A stretch of DNA of 64,000 bases, from NCBI RefSeq assembly GCF_020164745.1, contig NZ_JAIUGV010000007.1:248001-312000 (forward strand). Direction: 5' to 3'. Below the pieces are notes generated by a model. That model was given only the letters and a program-made list of their open reading frames with translations, did no database searches and was not told the origin of the DNA. The stretch comes from Mesorhizobium sp. ES1-4 (GTDB lineage: Bacteria > Pseudomonadota > Alphaproteobacteria > Rhizobiales > Rhizobiaceae). Numbering within the stretch: position 1 is the first letter of the stretch; every line of letters begins with the position of its first letter. The translations under genes were made by a program, and so were the position numbers. Below are positions 1-8,444 of this stretch, one piece after another.

Positions 1-437
1 AGTGGCTCGCGAGCGCCGAGACGGCGTTTCCGATGCAGGTGCTGATCGGCATCTTGGTGACGGTGCCGTTCACCACGACAATCTTCCTCGGCGGCTTGTC
101 GTCGATCCCGGACGATCTCTACGAGGCGGCCGCTCTCGAAGGAGCGACGCCGCTGCAGCAGTTTCGCGAGATCACATTTCCGTTGCTGAAGCCATTCATC
201 AACATCGCCATCGTGCTCAACACCATCTACGTCTTCAACTCGTTCCCGATCATCTGGGTGATGACACAGGGCGGGCCGGCCAACTCGACCGACATCCTGG
301 TCACCCATCTCTACAAGCTGGCGTTTCGCATCGGCAAACTTGGGGAGGCGTCCGCGGTGTCGCTGGTGATGTTCGCCATATTGCTGGTCTTCACCATGAT
401 CTATGTGCGGCTGGCCATGCGGGAGCAGCGCGCATGA
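1..437 (+). CDS. Sugar-type ABC transporter permease, MalF-like (5' end outside window)
   Basis: C-terminal part of an inner-membrane permease of a carbohydrate-type (CUT1) ABC importer. The reading frame is open from the first bases, so the gene starts upstream of the window; about 144 codons are present. The conserved cytoplasmic EAA loop that docks the ATPase is visible as [15 protein letters not shown] followed by FPLLKP, and hydrophobic segments lie on both sides. The stop codon overlaps the start of the next permease (ATGA at 434-437), showing translational coupling. The substrate cannot be read from this fragment; the substrate-binding protein and ATPase genes are not in view. Confidence 0.9.
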   Translation, partial: WLASAETAFPMQVLIGILVTVPFTTTIFLGGLSSIPDDLYEAAALEGATPLQQFREITFPLLKPFINIAIVLNTIYVFNSFPIIWVMTQGGPANSTDILVTHLYKLAFRIGKLGEASAVSLVMFAILLVFTMIYVRLAMREQRA

Positions 438-1273
438 CAAATGGACTCACGACCGGCAAGCTAAAACGCACCATCATCGCCTGGTTGCTGCTGGCGCCTT
501 TGATCGTGGTGACGCTCTTTCCTTTCGCCGTGATGTTCCTGACGGCAGTGAAGCCGCGGACCGAGGTGCTGACACCCACCTGGTGGCCGAGCGAGTTCCA
601 CTGGTCGAATTTCTCCGACATGTGGGTGGCGACCGGCTTCGGCCAGGCGCTGGTCAATTCCCTCTACGTGTCTGTGATCGCCACCATCGGCGCCATCTTG
701 ATCTCGGTGCCGGCGGCTTACGCAATGTCACGCTTCCGCTTCGCCGGCTATGGCGCCTTCCGCCAGTTCCTGCTGATCTCGCAGATGATCTCGCCGATCG
801 TGCTGGTGCTCGGGCTGTTCCGGCTGATGGCCGCCTGGGGGTTGGTCGAAAGCACCACCGCGCTCGGCTTCATCTACATGGCCTTCAACGTCGCCTTCAC
901 GGTCTGGATGCTGCAGAGCTACTTCGACACCATTCCGCGTGATCTCGAGGAAGCCGCCTGGATGGAAGGTGCCGGCCGCTGGCTGACGCTGCGAAAAGTG
1001 TTCCTGCCGCTCTGCCTGCCGGCGATCGCGGTGACGGCGATCTTCACCTTCATCAACGCCTGGAACGAGTTCGTCGTGGCGCTCACCATGCTGCGCAGCC
1101 AGGAGAGCTACACGCTGCCGATCCAGGTGTTCTCGCTGGTCGCGGGCCGCTACACGATCGAATGGCACCACGTCATGGCCGCGACGCTGCTGGCGACGCT
1201 GCCGGTGGCGATCCTGTTCGTCTGGCTGCAGCGCTATCTTGTCCGGGGGCTGGCGCTCGGGGCGGTCAAATAG
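434..1273 (+). CDS. Sugar-type ABC transporter permease, MalG-like
   Basis: Second membrane subunit (279 residues) of the same CUT1-type importer. The start ATG overlaps the stop of the upstream permease, which fixes the start. The first membrane helix covers roughly residues 12-32, with further hydrophobic segments through the protein. The EAA loop is seen as [19 protein letters not shown]. Length and topology fit the MalG/UgpE family. It presumably pairs one-to-one with the upstream permease. A rhizobial palindromic repeat follows the stop directly. The substrate is unknown; the downstream M81 peptidase gene is on the same strand and may belong to the same unit. Confidence 0.93.
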   Translation: MTNGLTTGKLKRTIIAWLLLAPLIVVTLFPFAVMFLTAVKPRTEVLTPTWWPSEFHWSNFSDMWVATGFGQALVNSLYVSVIATIGAILISVPAAYAMSRFRFAGYGAFRQFLLISQMISPIVLVLGLFRLMAAWGLVESTTALGFIYMAFNVAFTVWMLQSYFDTIPRDLEEAAWMEGAGRWLTLRKVFLPLCLPAIAVTAIFTFINAWNEFVVALTMLRSQESYTLPIQVFSLVAGRYTIEWHHVMAATLLATLPVAILFVWLQRYLVRGLALGAVK

Positions 1274-1281
1274 CAGTCGGT

Positions 1282-1330
1282 GATTCCAGGAAAAGTGCGC
1301 AGCGGTTTTCCGTCCGGAATTACGAAAAAC
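1282..1330 (+). repeat. Rhizobial palindromic intergenic repeat, copy 1
   Basis: The segment has nested inverted repeats (ATTCC..GGAAT outside, GGAAAA..TTTTCC inside) and matches the segment at 33813-33868 almost base for base. It starts a few bases after the permease stop and ends about 20 bases before the M81 start. It resembles the short palindromic elements (RPE/RIME type) described in rhizobia; the family name is inferred. Confidence 0.75.
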
Positions 1331-1350
1331 AAGAAGTTCACGGAGCATTC

Positions 1351-2826
1351 ATGCGAATCTTCACCGCCTCGCTGGCCACGGAAACCAACACCTTCTCGCC
1401 GGTGCCGACCGACCGGGCCTCGTTCGAGATGGCGTTCTATGCCGGGCCGGGCAAGCATCCGGAAACGCCGACCCTGTGCTCCTCGCCGATCGTGGCACTG
1501 CGCCGGCGCGCGGCAGCGGAAGGTCTCACCGTGATCGAGGGCACCGCGACCTGGGCCGAGCCCGGCGGCCTGGTGCAGCGGCAGACCTATGAAGCGCTGC
1601 GCGACGAAATCCTCGGTCAACTGAAGGCCGCCTTGCCGGTCGATGCCGTCATGCTGGGCCTGCATGGCGCGATGGTGGCGCAAGGCTATGACGACTGCGA
1701 GGGCGACCTGCTGGAACGGGTTCGAGGCGTCGTCGGACCCGACGTGGTGATTGCCTGCGAGTTCGATCCGCACAGCCATCTGACGCCGAAGCGCGTGGCG
1801 GCGTCCGATATCATGGCCTATTTCCTCGAATTCCCGCACACCGATTTTTATGAGCGCGGCGAGCACGTGGTCGAACTGGGGCTTGCCGCTGTGCGCGGCG
1901 AGATCAAACCCGTCATCTCGACCTTCGACTGCCGCATGATCCAGGTGCTGCCGACCAGCCGCGAGCCGATGCGATCCTTTGTCGACCGCATCAAGGCGCT
2001 GCACGGCAAGGACGGCGTGCTGTCGGTCTCGGTCATCCACGGCTTCATGGCCGCCGACGTGCCGGAGATGGGCACGCGCATCCTGGTCATCACCGACAAT
2101 GACAAGGCCAAGGGCGATGCGCTGGCGGAGCGGCTGGGACGCGAACTCTATGCCATGCGCGAATCGACGGCGATGACGATGCTGAGTGCGGCCGAGGGCA
2201 TCGAGCGCGCGCTCACGGTGCGTGCGCGGCACAAGCCGGTGGTCATCGCCGATATCTGGGACAATCCCGGTGGCGGGGTGCCGGGCGACGGCACCATCGT
2301 GCTGCGCGAACTCCTGGCGCGTGGCATTACGAGCGTCGGCGTGGCGACGATCTGGGATCCGATCGCGGTGACCTTCTGCCGGGCGGCGGGCGAGGGCGCG
2401 GTCATCGACCTGCGCTTCGGCGGCAAGGCCGGGCCGCAGGCCGGAGAGCCGATCGACGCGCGCGTCACCGTGCTGAAGGCTGTCAGCGAAGGCTGGCAGA
2501 GTTTCGGGCCGAGTCGCGTGACATTGGGACCGTCAGCGGTCGTGCGCATCGAGGGCACCGAGATCGATGTGATCCTGAACACCAACCGCACGCAGACCTT
2601 CGAGCCGGATGTCTTCTCCAATATCGGCGTCGATCCGCTGTCGAAGGACATCTTGCTGATCAAGTCGACAAATCATTTCTACGCCGGCTTCGAACCGATC
2701 GCTGCCGAGATCATCTATATCGCGGCGCCGAGTTCGTATCCCAGCAATCCGGCGGCGACGAATTACACGAAGCTGACGCGACCAGTGTGGCCAAGGATGG
2801 CTGATCCGTGGGGCGCGGGGAGGTGA
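1351..2826 (+). CDS. M81 family metallopeptidase, MlrC-like
   Basis: Predicted zinc-dependent peptidase of the M81 (DUF1485/MlrC) family, 491 residues, close to the usual length. The family is named for the enzyme of the microcystin-degradation cluster, but most rhizobial members sit beside ABC importers and have no proven substrate. The N-terminal signature ETNTFSP is present at residues 11-17. The start at 1351 follows a weak CGGAG; no better start lies between the repeat and this ATG. It follows two sugar-type permeases on the same strand with a palindromic repeat between, so it may act on an imported compound. The family call is secure; the substrate is not known. Confidence 0.88.
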   Translation: MRIFTASLATETNTFSPVPTDRASFEMAFYAGPGKHPETPTLCSSPIVALRRRAAAEGLTVIEGTATWAEPGGLVQRQTYEALRDEILGQLKAALPVDAVMLGLHGAMVAQGYDDCEGDLLERVRGVVGPDVVIACEFDPHSHLTPKRVAASDIMAYFLEFPHTDFYERGEHVVELGLAAVRGEIKPVISTFDCRMIQVLPTSREPMRSFVDRIKALHGKDGVLSVSVIHGFMAADVPEMGTRILVITDNDKAKGDALAERLGRELYAMRESTAMTMLSAAEGIERALTVRARHKPVVIADIWDNPGGGVPGDGTIVLRELLARGITSVGVATIWDPIAVTFCRAAGEGAVIDLRFGGKAGPQAGEPIDARVTVLKAVSEGWQSFGPSRVTLGPSAVVRIEGTEIDVILNTNRTQTFEPDVFSNIGVDPLSKDILLIKSTNHFYAGFEPIAAEIIYIAAPSSYPSNPAATNYTKLTRPVWPRMADPWGAGR

Positions 2827-2836
2827 CTTTGATGAT

Positions 2837-2990
2837 CTCCCCCCTTGAGGGGGAGATGTCGCCGAAGGCGACAGAGGGGGTCGCCCGAACTGCCGCAACG
2901 TCATGCAACGGCAAAAAAGGAAGGGCCAGCGCTCCACGCGCAACGACCCCCTCTGGCCGCTTCGCGGCCATCTCCCCCTCGAGGGGGGAG
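2837..2990. repeat. Mosaic palindromic element between convergent genes
   Basis: Two 47-base inverted copies (2837-2883 and 2944-2990) flank about 60 bases. Each copy contains a CTCCCCC/GGGGGAG hairpin, a small internal hairpin and an AGAGGGGGTCG-type end. The internal hairpin is TCGCCGAAGGCGA in one copy and GCCGCTTCGCGGC in the other, so pairing is kept while the bases differ. It lies between the stops of the M81 gene and the M3 gene and could fold into a large stem in transcripts from either side. Confidence 0.8.
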
Positions 2991-3001
2991 ATTAGCCGGC
3001 G

Positions 3002-5056
3002 CTATACCAATCCCCGCTTGACCATCATCGCTTCAGGCGAGGGCATCTTGCCGCGAAATGCGGTGTAAAGTTCTTCGGGATCCTTCGAGCCGCCGGCGGC
3101 GTAAATATTCTTCCTCAGCCGCTCGGCCAGCGACGGGTCGAAGGGATCGCCCGTCTCCTCGAAAGCGGCGAAGGCGTCGGCGTCGAGCACTTCCGACCAC
3201 ATGTAGGAATAGTAGCCGGCCGAGTAGCCGTCGCCCGCAAAGACATGGCCGAAATGCGGGGTGCGATGGCGCATCGCGATCGTGTCGGGCATGCCGAGCT
3301 CTGCCAATGTTTCGGCCTCGAAACGAAGCGGCTCTTCCGGGGCATCGGGCCGTGCATGGTAGGCCATGTCGATCAAGGCGGAGGCGGTGAACTCGACGGT
3401 GGCGAAGCCGGCGCCGAAAGTACGCGCGGCCAACATCTTGTCGAGCAGCGCCTTCGGCATCGGCTGGCCGGTCCTGACGTGCAGGGCATGCTTTTCCAGC
3501 ACCGCCGGCACCGTCAGCCAATGCTCGTAGAGCTGCGAGGGCAATTCGACGAAGTCGCGGCTGACCGAGGTCCCGGAAACCGACGGCCAGGTGACGTCGG
3601 TCAGCATGCCGTGCAGCGCATGACCGAACTCATGGAACAAGGTCTTCGCCTCGTCGACTGACAACAGGGCTGGTTCACCCGCCGGCGGCTTGGCGAAGTT
3701 CATGATGTTGTAAATCACCGGCTGCGAGCCATGGCCGAGACGATAGCCGGACTTCAGCGCGCTCATCCAGGCGCCGGAGCGTTTTGAAGGTCGCGCGAAA
3801 TAGTCGGCCAGGAAAAGGCCGCGCTCGCTGCCATCGGCGTTCTTCACCACGAACACGCGCGCGTCCGGATGCCAGGCCGCAATGCCTTTCTTCTCCTCGA
3901 AAGTGATGCCGAACAGCCGCGTCGCCACGTCGAAACAGGCGTTGATGATGCGGTCGAGCTGGAGATAGGGCTTCAGCTCCGCTTCGTCGAAAGCGAATTT
4001 CTCGGCGCGCAGTTTCTCCTGGTAGAAGCGCCAGTCCCAGGCAGCGAATTTTTCGTTGCTGCCGGCCTCGGCCGCCAGCCGCTCCAGCTCCTTCTGGTCG
4101 GCGGCAGCCTTCTCCAGCGCCTTTTCCCAGACCGGGTCGAGCAGCGCATGCACCGCTTTCGGTGTCTTGGCCATCGTATCGTCGAGCTTGAGCGCGGCGA
4201 AGGAGGCGTAGCCGAGCAGCTTCGCCTTCTCGGCGCGCAGCTTCAGCATGTCGCGCACCACGGTCGTGTTGTCCGACGCACCGCCATTCTGGCCGCGCAT
4301 GGTGAAGGCGCGATAGGCGATCTCGCGCAGGCCGCGGCGTTCGGAGAACGTCGTGAACGGCTCGTAGATAGAGCGCGACAGGGTGACGGCGTAGCGGCCC
4401 TTCTGGCCGCGCATCTCGGCGGCCTCGGCCATCGAACTTTTCACGAAATCCGGCAAGCCGGCGAGGTCGGCCTCGTCGAGGAACAGCGCCCAGTCGCGCT
4501 CGTCGGCCAGCACGTTCTGGCCGAAGGTCGTGCCGAGCGACGACAACTCTTCGCTGATTTTGGCCAGCCGCTTCTTGCCGTCGGCGTCGAGCTTGGCGCC
4601 GGAGCGGACGAAGCCCTTCCAGGTCTTTTCCAGCACCCGCAACGTCTCGGCATCGAGCTTCAGCGCTTCGCGGCGCTGGTAGAGATCGTCGATGCGGGCA
4701 AACAGCTTCTCGTTCATCGAGATCGCCGAGAAGTGCCGCGACATCTTCGGCGAAATATCGCGCTCCAGCGCCTGGATCGTCTCGTTGGTGTAGGCGCCGG
4801 CGCGGCACCAGAAGATCGACGACACGTGGTCGAGCGCCTCGCCGCCGAGCTCCAGCGCGGCAAGCGTGTTCTCGATGGTCGGCACGTCCTTGTTGGTGGC
4901 GATCACGTCGATCTCGGCTTCATGCGCCTTCAGCGCCGCGTCGAAGACCGGGGAAAAATCGCCGTCGCCGATATCGGCAAAATCCGGCAGGCCGAGCGGC
5001 CCTCGCCACGCGGTCAACGGATGGACGGTGAGATCGACGGCTTTCGTGGAGGGCAT
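3002..5056 (-). CDS. M3 family oligopeptidase (oligopeptidase A / peptidyl-dipeptidase Dcp type)
   Basis: Cytosolic zinc metallopeptidase of the thimet oligopeptidase family (M3), 684 residues, about the normal size for OpdA/Dcp. The zinc-binding motif HEFGH is at about residue 475 within TLFHEFGHALHG, and the third ligand region lies downstream. There is no signal peptide. The family degrades short peptides left by protein turnover or signal-peptide processing; whether this is the PrlC or the Dcp type cannot be settled by eye. Its start is preceded only by a weak ribosome site, and the leader contains CACCTCCTT, a copy of the 16S rRNA 3' end sequence. It is followed by a mosaic repeat separating it from the convergent M81 gene. 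Confidence 0.93.
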   Translation of the reverse strand: MPSTKAVDLTVHPLTAWRGPLGLPDFADIGDGDFSPVFDAALKAHEAEIDVIATNKDVPTIENTLAALELGGEALDHVSSIFWCRAGAYTNETIQALERDISPKMSRHFSAISMNEKLFARIDDLYQRREALKLDAETLRVLEKTWKGFVRSGAKLDADGKKRLAKISEELSSLGTTFGQNVLADERDWALFLDEADLAGLPDFVKSSMAEAAEMRGQKGRYAVTLSRSIYEPFTTFSERRGLREIAYRAFTMRGQNGGASDNTTVVRDMLKLRAEKAKLLGYASFAALKLDDTMAKTPKAVHALLDPVWEKALEKAAADQKELERLAAEAGSNEKFAAWDWRFYQEKLRAEKFAFDEAELKPYLQLDRIINACFDVATRLFGITFEEKKGIAAWHPDARVFVVKNADGSERGLFLADYFARPSKRSGAWMSALKSGYRLGHGSQPVIYNIMNFAKPPAGEPALLSVDEAKTLFHEFGHALHGMLTDVTWPSVSGTSVSRDFVELPSQLYEHWLTVPAVLEKHALHVRTGQPMPKALLDKMLAARTFGAGFATVEFTASALIDMAYHARPDAPEEPLRFEAETLAELGMPDTIAMRHRTPHFGHVFAGDGYSAGYYSYMWSEVLDADAFAAFEETGDPFDPSLAERLRKNIYAAGGSKDPEELYTAFRGKMPSPEAMMVKRGLV

Positions 5057-5145
5057 TGAGGGTCTTTCGCTGGCGTCAGGAAGGAGGTGTCACCGATGTA
5101 GGGCTCGGCCCGCCGACCCGCAATATGCCAGTGGGCCGATCCGCC

Positions 5146-5580
5146 TCAGTAGCCTTCGCAGTTTTCGGCGATCGCCGCTTGCGAGCTGGCGGTGATGCGG
5201 TTGCCCGCTACCGCGAAGGTTTCCTGCATCAGCATGTCATTGTTGGGGAAGTCGTAGCAGGCGATCACCGTGGTGACGCCGCCTTCGCTCTTCTCGATGC
5301 GGTGGCGGATCGCAGCCCCTGCAGCCGCACCTTTCCATTCGTCGAGCGAGGCGATGAATTCCTGTTTGCTCTGGACGACGCCGAGGTCGTCGAGCTCGAT
5401 GCGGACGTCGTCGGCGAGCAAGTCCGCCAGTTCGGTGCGATCGGCGACCAGCAGCGCCGAATACCAGCGGCTGATGATGGCGCGGTCATCGGCGCGAGCG
5501 GCCACGATCGCCAACAGCAACAAGGCTGCCGTCAAAACGCCCGCCCGGACGCCCGTCAGCTGGCGCGCCGTAGCGCTCAT
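5146..5580 (-). CDS. Secreted NTF2/SnoaL-like domain protein
   Basis: A 144-residue protein with a hydrophobic N-terminal segment (about residues 12-28, ending near AARADD) that looks like a cleavable signal peptide. The rest has the short helix-plus-curved-sheet pattern of the NTF2-like/DUF4440 class (SRWYSALLVADRTELADLL, then ADDVRIEL). The function of such stand-alone periplasmic domains is usually unknown. Its ATG overlaps the stop of the carbonic anhydrase gene (ATGA at 5577-5580), so the two are translationally coupled. I recognise the fold type only, not a specific enzyme. Confidence 0.75.
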   Translation of the reverse strand: MSATARQLTGVRAGVLTAALLLLAIVAARADDRAIISRWYSALLVADRTELADLLADDVRIELDDLGVVQSKQEFIASLDEWKGAAAGAAIRHRIEKSEGGVTTVIACYDFPNNDMLMQETFAVAGNRITASSQAAIAENCEGY

Positions 5581-6221
5581 TCCAGCACGGGCCGCTCGAA
5601 ATCGCCGGTCTCCTTGTTCATCGCCCAGAGCTCGCCGGTCGAAATGTCGAACCAGGCGCCGTGCAGCGACAGCCGCCCCTTGCCTTCGAGGATCGACACG
5701 CAGGGAAAGGTCCTGAGATTGGCGAGGGAATACCGGATCGAGATGCGCTCCAGCGCCGTCTGGCGCTCGGTCGCCGTCATGAAGGTGCTGGACGAGACCG
5801 TCTCCGCGGCCGGCGCGATCAGGCTCATCCATTTGCCGATGAAATCCCCGGGAGACAGGGGAGCCGAGGTGGTGTCGAGCGCGGCGCGGATGCCGCCGCA
5901 GCGGCCATGGCCCATGACGACGATGTTCTTGACCTTCAGGCTCTGCACCGCGAATTCGAGAGCCGCCGAGGTCGAATGGAATTCGCCGTCCGGCTCGTAA
6001 GGCGGCACCAGATTGCCGACATTGCGCAGCACGAAGAGTTCGCCGGGACCTGCGTCGAAGATCGCTTCGGGCGCCGCGCGCGAATCGCAACAGGCGACGA
6101 TCATGGTTTCTGGCGCCTGGCCTTCGCGGGCGAGCTCGCGGTAGCGGCCGCTCTCGGTGAGATAGCGGCCATTCATGAAATTGCGATAGCCGGCGAGGAG
6201 GTGGTCGGGAAGATGAGGCAT
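5577..6221 (-). CDS. Beta-class carbonic anhydrase
   Basis: Interconverts CO2 and bicarbonate; cytoplasmic zinc enzyme of 214 residues, normal for the beta class. The zinc ligands are seen as Cys and Asp in ACCDSR (near residue 45) and His and Cys in GHGRCGG (near residue 105). The sequence runs from DHLLAGYRNF to a short acidic C-terminus. The next gene downstream, a secreted NTF2-like protein, overlaps its stop. A 146-base gap separates it from the upstream DUF429 gene, so it may have its own promoter. Confidence 0.95.
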   Translation of the reverse strand: MPHLPDHLLAGYRNFMNGRYLTESGRYRELAREGQAPETMIVACCDSRAAPEAIFDAGPGELFVLRNVGNLVPPYEPDGEFHSTSAALEFAVQSLKVKNIVVMGHGRCGGIRAALDTTSAPLSPGDFIGKWMSLIAPAAETVSSSTFMTATERQTALERISIRYSLANLRTFPCVSILEGKGRLSLHGAWFDISTGELWAMNKETGDFERPVLE

Positions 6222-6367
6222 GGGCGGCTAAGGCCTTTCCGGTTGGAGGCGGCAGCTCGTTGCGGTCGACGAAACGCTCTAGCGGCAAACGCCCGCGATG
6301 AGCAATGCGGAATTGCGGCGGCTGGCCATAAATCCCAGGCGCCGAAGCGCAACGCCCGCCGACATGG

Positions 6368-7138
6368 TCACGCCCAGATAGCGACCTGTATGCCAAAATC
6401 GTCGGCGAGCGGCGGGTCGGGAAACGGCTTTGCTTCGCCGCTGGCGATGCGGCCGGCGATCAGCATCATGGCCGCCGCATCGAGGAAATCGTCGGCGGCC
6501 GCGCCGCGCGGCGGCGGCCGGTCGAGGAAGTCCATGTCATAGCCGTGCCGGCAAAGCAGCGCCTTGCGCTCCGCCATGCCGGCCGGATTGACACTGCCCC
6601 GGATCTTCTTCGGCAACAACATGGCCCGGTCGCCATTCAGGCGGCAGAAGGCGACTTCCGGATGCGATTCGAAGACACGGCCGCGCAGCTCGGGCCGCGC
6701 GATCAGCAACGCGTCGATCTCTCGTATCTTCGAAAAGATGCCGAAAGCCTGGATGGAAACGCCGCGCGGTGGATCGGATGTCGTCCTGGCCACGTCGCTC
6801 GCCCTCCCGTGTGCCGCGTACCAGGCTTCGATCGTGGTGAAGCCGCCGGTATCGGCATAGAGCGCGGCACGGGACGGGATCGAGAAGACGCTGGACTGGC
6901 GCGCGCCAAGCAGCGGCCGTACCAGCGCTTCCGGCCCGCGCCCGCCCCTGCTGGAGAACTCGGGCAGGCCGATCGGCATGTCGACGGCGACAACCGCATT
7001 GTAGGGACTAGCCGCGAGCAAATCGGAAAAGCTGTCAAAGACCTCGACGGTCGGCGAAGCGCCAGGCGCGCGCCGCACGGCGATCCAGCCGGCCTTGCAG
7101 CCGTCGGCGCCGACGAGCACGGTGCCGGCCGGGGTCAC
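6368..7138 (-). CDS. DUF429 domain protein (predicted RNase H-like fold)
   Basis: A 256-residue protein of the DUF429 family. Family members are predicted from structure to have an RNase H-like fold, and no reaction is established. Acidic residues at the expected places are visible: GADGCKAGW at the N-terminus, AVDMPIGLPE around residue 55, and DDFLDAAAMM near the C-terminus. The start is GTG at 7138, overlapping the stop of pdxY (GTGA), so it is coupled to the pyridoxal kinase gene. Coupling does not by itself imply a role in vitamin B6 metabolism. Confidence 0.85.
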   Translation of the reverse strand: MTPAGTVLVGADGCKAGWIAVRRAPGASPTVEVFDSFSDLLAASPYNAVVAVDMPIGLPEFSSRGGRGPEALVRPLLGARQSSVFSIPSRAALYADTGGFTTIEAWYAAHGRASDVARTTSDPPRGVSIQAFGIFSKIREIDALLIARPELRGRVFESHPEVAFCRLNGDRAMLLPKKIRGSVNPAGMAERKALLCRHGYDMDFLDRPPPRGAAADDFLDAAAMMLIAGRIASGEAKPFPDPPLADDFGIQVAIWA

Positions 7139-8019
7139 GCCCGGCGGTCCCGCCCCGGATGCGTGAGGTGGCGAAGCTGGACCATGGCCATCGGATGCGA
7201 CAGGCTCTGCGCGTCGGTTTCGAGCTGCAATTCATCGCCGCCGCGCTTGGCGGTGCGCGCCAGGATCTCGTAGACCGCCGCCGTGGTCGACTGCAGCGCC
7301 TTGATCGGCGGCTGACCGGAGAGGATGCGCGCCAGATAGACGGCCGCCGTGAGGTCGCCAAGCCCGTTCGGCGGCTTGTCGATCAGGCGGTGTTCTGCGA
7401 GCAGCGCCTGGGTGCCGTCGAGCAGCAAATTACCGGTGCCGCCCGTCATCATCGATTGCGCGGAGGTGACCAGCATGGTCGACGGTCCGGCGTGGAGGGC
7501 GGCCGAGATCACCGATTTCAGATCGGGCAGCGGCGCGCCGGCCATCCATTCCAGCTCGTAGCGGTTGGGGGTGGCGATATCGGCGATCGGCATCAGCCGG
7601 TCGCGCATGGCGGCGGCCGTGGGCTCGGGCACATAAAGCCCACCGGAATCACCCATCACCGGATCGCAGATATAGACGGCGCCAGGCGTCCTGGCCTTGA
7701 CCGCGGCGACCAGCGAAGCGACCGCCTCGGCCTGTCCGGCCTCGCCAAGGTAGCCGGAAAGCACGGCGCCGACTTCACCCAGCCATGGCGCACGCTCGAG
7801 ATCGGCCATCAGCGCCTTGAACTGGTCGAGCGGCGGCACGATGCGGGTCGCCCGCCCATGGCCGGGATGCCAGGGCAGGATGATTGTCGGCACCGCCCAG
7901 ACCGGAAAGCCCAGTGTCTCCAGCGCGAAGACGGCGGCGCGGTTGCCGACCGAACCGCGCGCGACATGGCTGGAAATGACGATGACCGCGCGCGGCGCGT
8001 CGGCTTTTTCGGCGCTCAT
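7135..8019 (-). CDS. pdxY: Pyridoxal kinase
   Basis: Phosphorylates pyridoxal (and related B6 vitamers) with ATP in the salvage route to pyridoxal phosphate. The protein has 294 residues, typical of PdxY/PdxK in the ribokinase superfamily. Visible features are the N-terminal SSHVARGSVGN, the central YICDPVMGDSGGLYV and the C-terminal NGLGDLTAAVYLA, which carries the catalytic GxGD. The start ATG is at 8019. It is the first gene of a coupled pair with the DUF429 gene; a small membrane protein gene lies 13 bases upstream on the same strand. Confidence 0.93.
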   Translation of the reverse strand: MSAEKADAPRAVIVISSHVARGSVGNRAAVFALETLGFPVWAVPTIILPWHPGHGRATRIVPPLDQFKALMADLERAPWLGEVGAVLSGYLGEAGQAEAVASLVAAVKARTPGAVYICDPVMGDSGGLYVPEPTAAAMRDRLMPIADIATPNRYELEWMAGAPLPDLKSVISAALHAGPSTMLVTSAQSMMTGGTGNLLLDGTQALLAEHRLIDKPPNGLGDLTAAVYLARILSGQPPIKALQSTTAAVYEILARTAKRGGDELQLETDAQSLSHPMAMVQLRHLTHPGRDRRA

Positions 8020-8032
8020 TGTTTTTTGATTC

Positions 8033-8284
8033 CTAGCTGCCCCGGGTGAGGAAAAGCACGAGCCAGACCATCAGGCCCAGCGCCAGAAGCAGGCCGAGTA
8101 TCCTGCCAACGCGCGTGCCCCAGACCTCGATCGGGTCCGTGCGGTCGGCATCGGCCGCCGAGACGTGGTCGCGCATGCTTTTTGTCGTCCGTGCCACGAA
8201 AGAGTTGCCGGCCGGATCGGTCTCCTGCGCGACGCGCTGGAGGATGCGGCGCGATTCGTTGTCGCTGTCCTGGCGCTTCGCCAT
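8033..8284 (-). CDS. Small single-span membrane protein
   Basis: Hypothetical 83-residue protein with a charged N-terminal half (MAKRQDSDNESRR) and one C-terminal transmembrane segment (about residues 60-80, ILGLLLALGLMVWLVLFL). This is a tail-anchored topology with the soluble part probably in the cytoplasm. I chose the internal ATG at 8284 rather than longer upstream starts because the preceding codons lack coding character. It lies 13 bases before pdxY on the same strand, so the two may share a transcript. I do not recognise a family. Confidence 0.65.
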   Translation of the reverse strand: MAKRQDSDNESRRILQRVAQETDPAGNSFVARTTKSMRDHVSAADADRTDPIEVWGTRVGRILGLLLALGLMVWLVLFLTRGS

Positions 8285-8444
8285 GATGATGTCCCGTTCT
8301 GCTCGAACCTTATCGCGTTCGCGGGGCCAATCACAGGGCCTTTCGCGGGCACCATCCGTGCCGAGCCTGCAGCGGAGGTCGAGGCCGTTTTCTTGCACGC
8401 CGATTGTGGTAATGCTTCGCATGCAACTTCTATCGAGGGACCCC

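Noticed and set aside
1..433. Frame-2 open frame running into the second permease from base 2
   Set aside because: The first permease in frame 3 explains the region, with a clear EAA loop; the frame-2 residues are Arg/His-rich noise.
2832..3068. Plus-strand frame starting ATG 2832 after GGGGAGGTGA
   Set aside because: It translates the mosaic repeat (SPLEGEMSPKATEGV-type sequence), a common source of false proteins in rhizobia; the ribosome-like site overlaps the M81 stop by chance.
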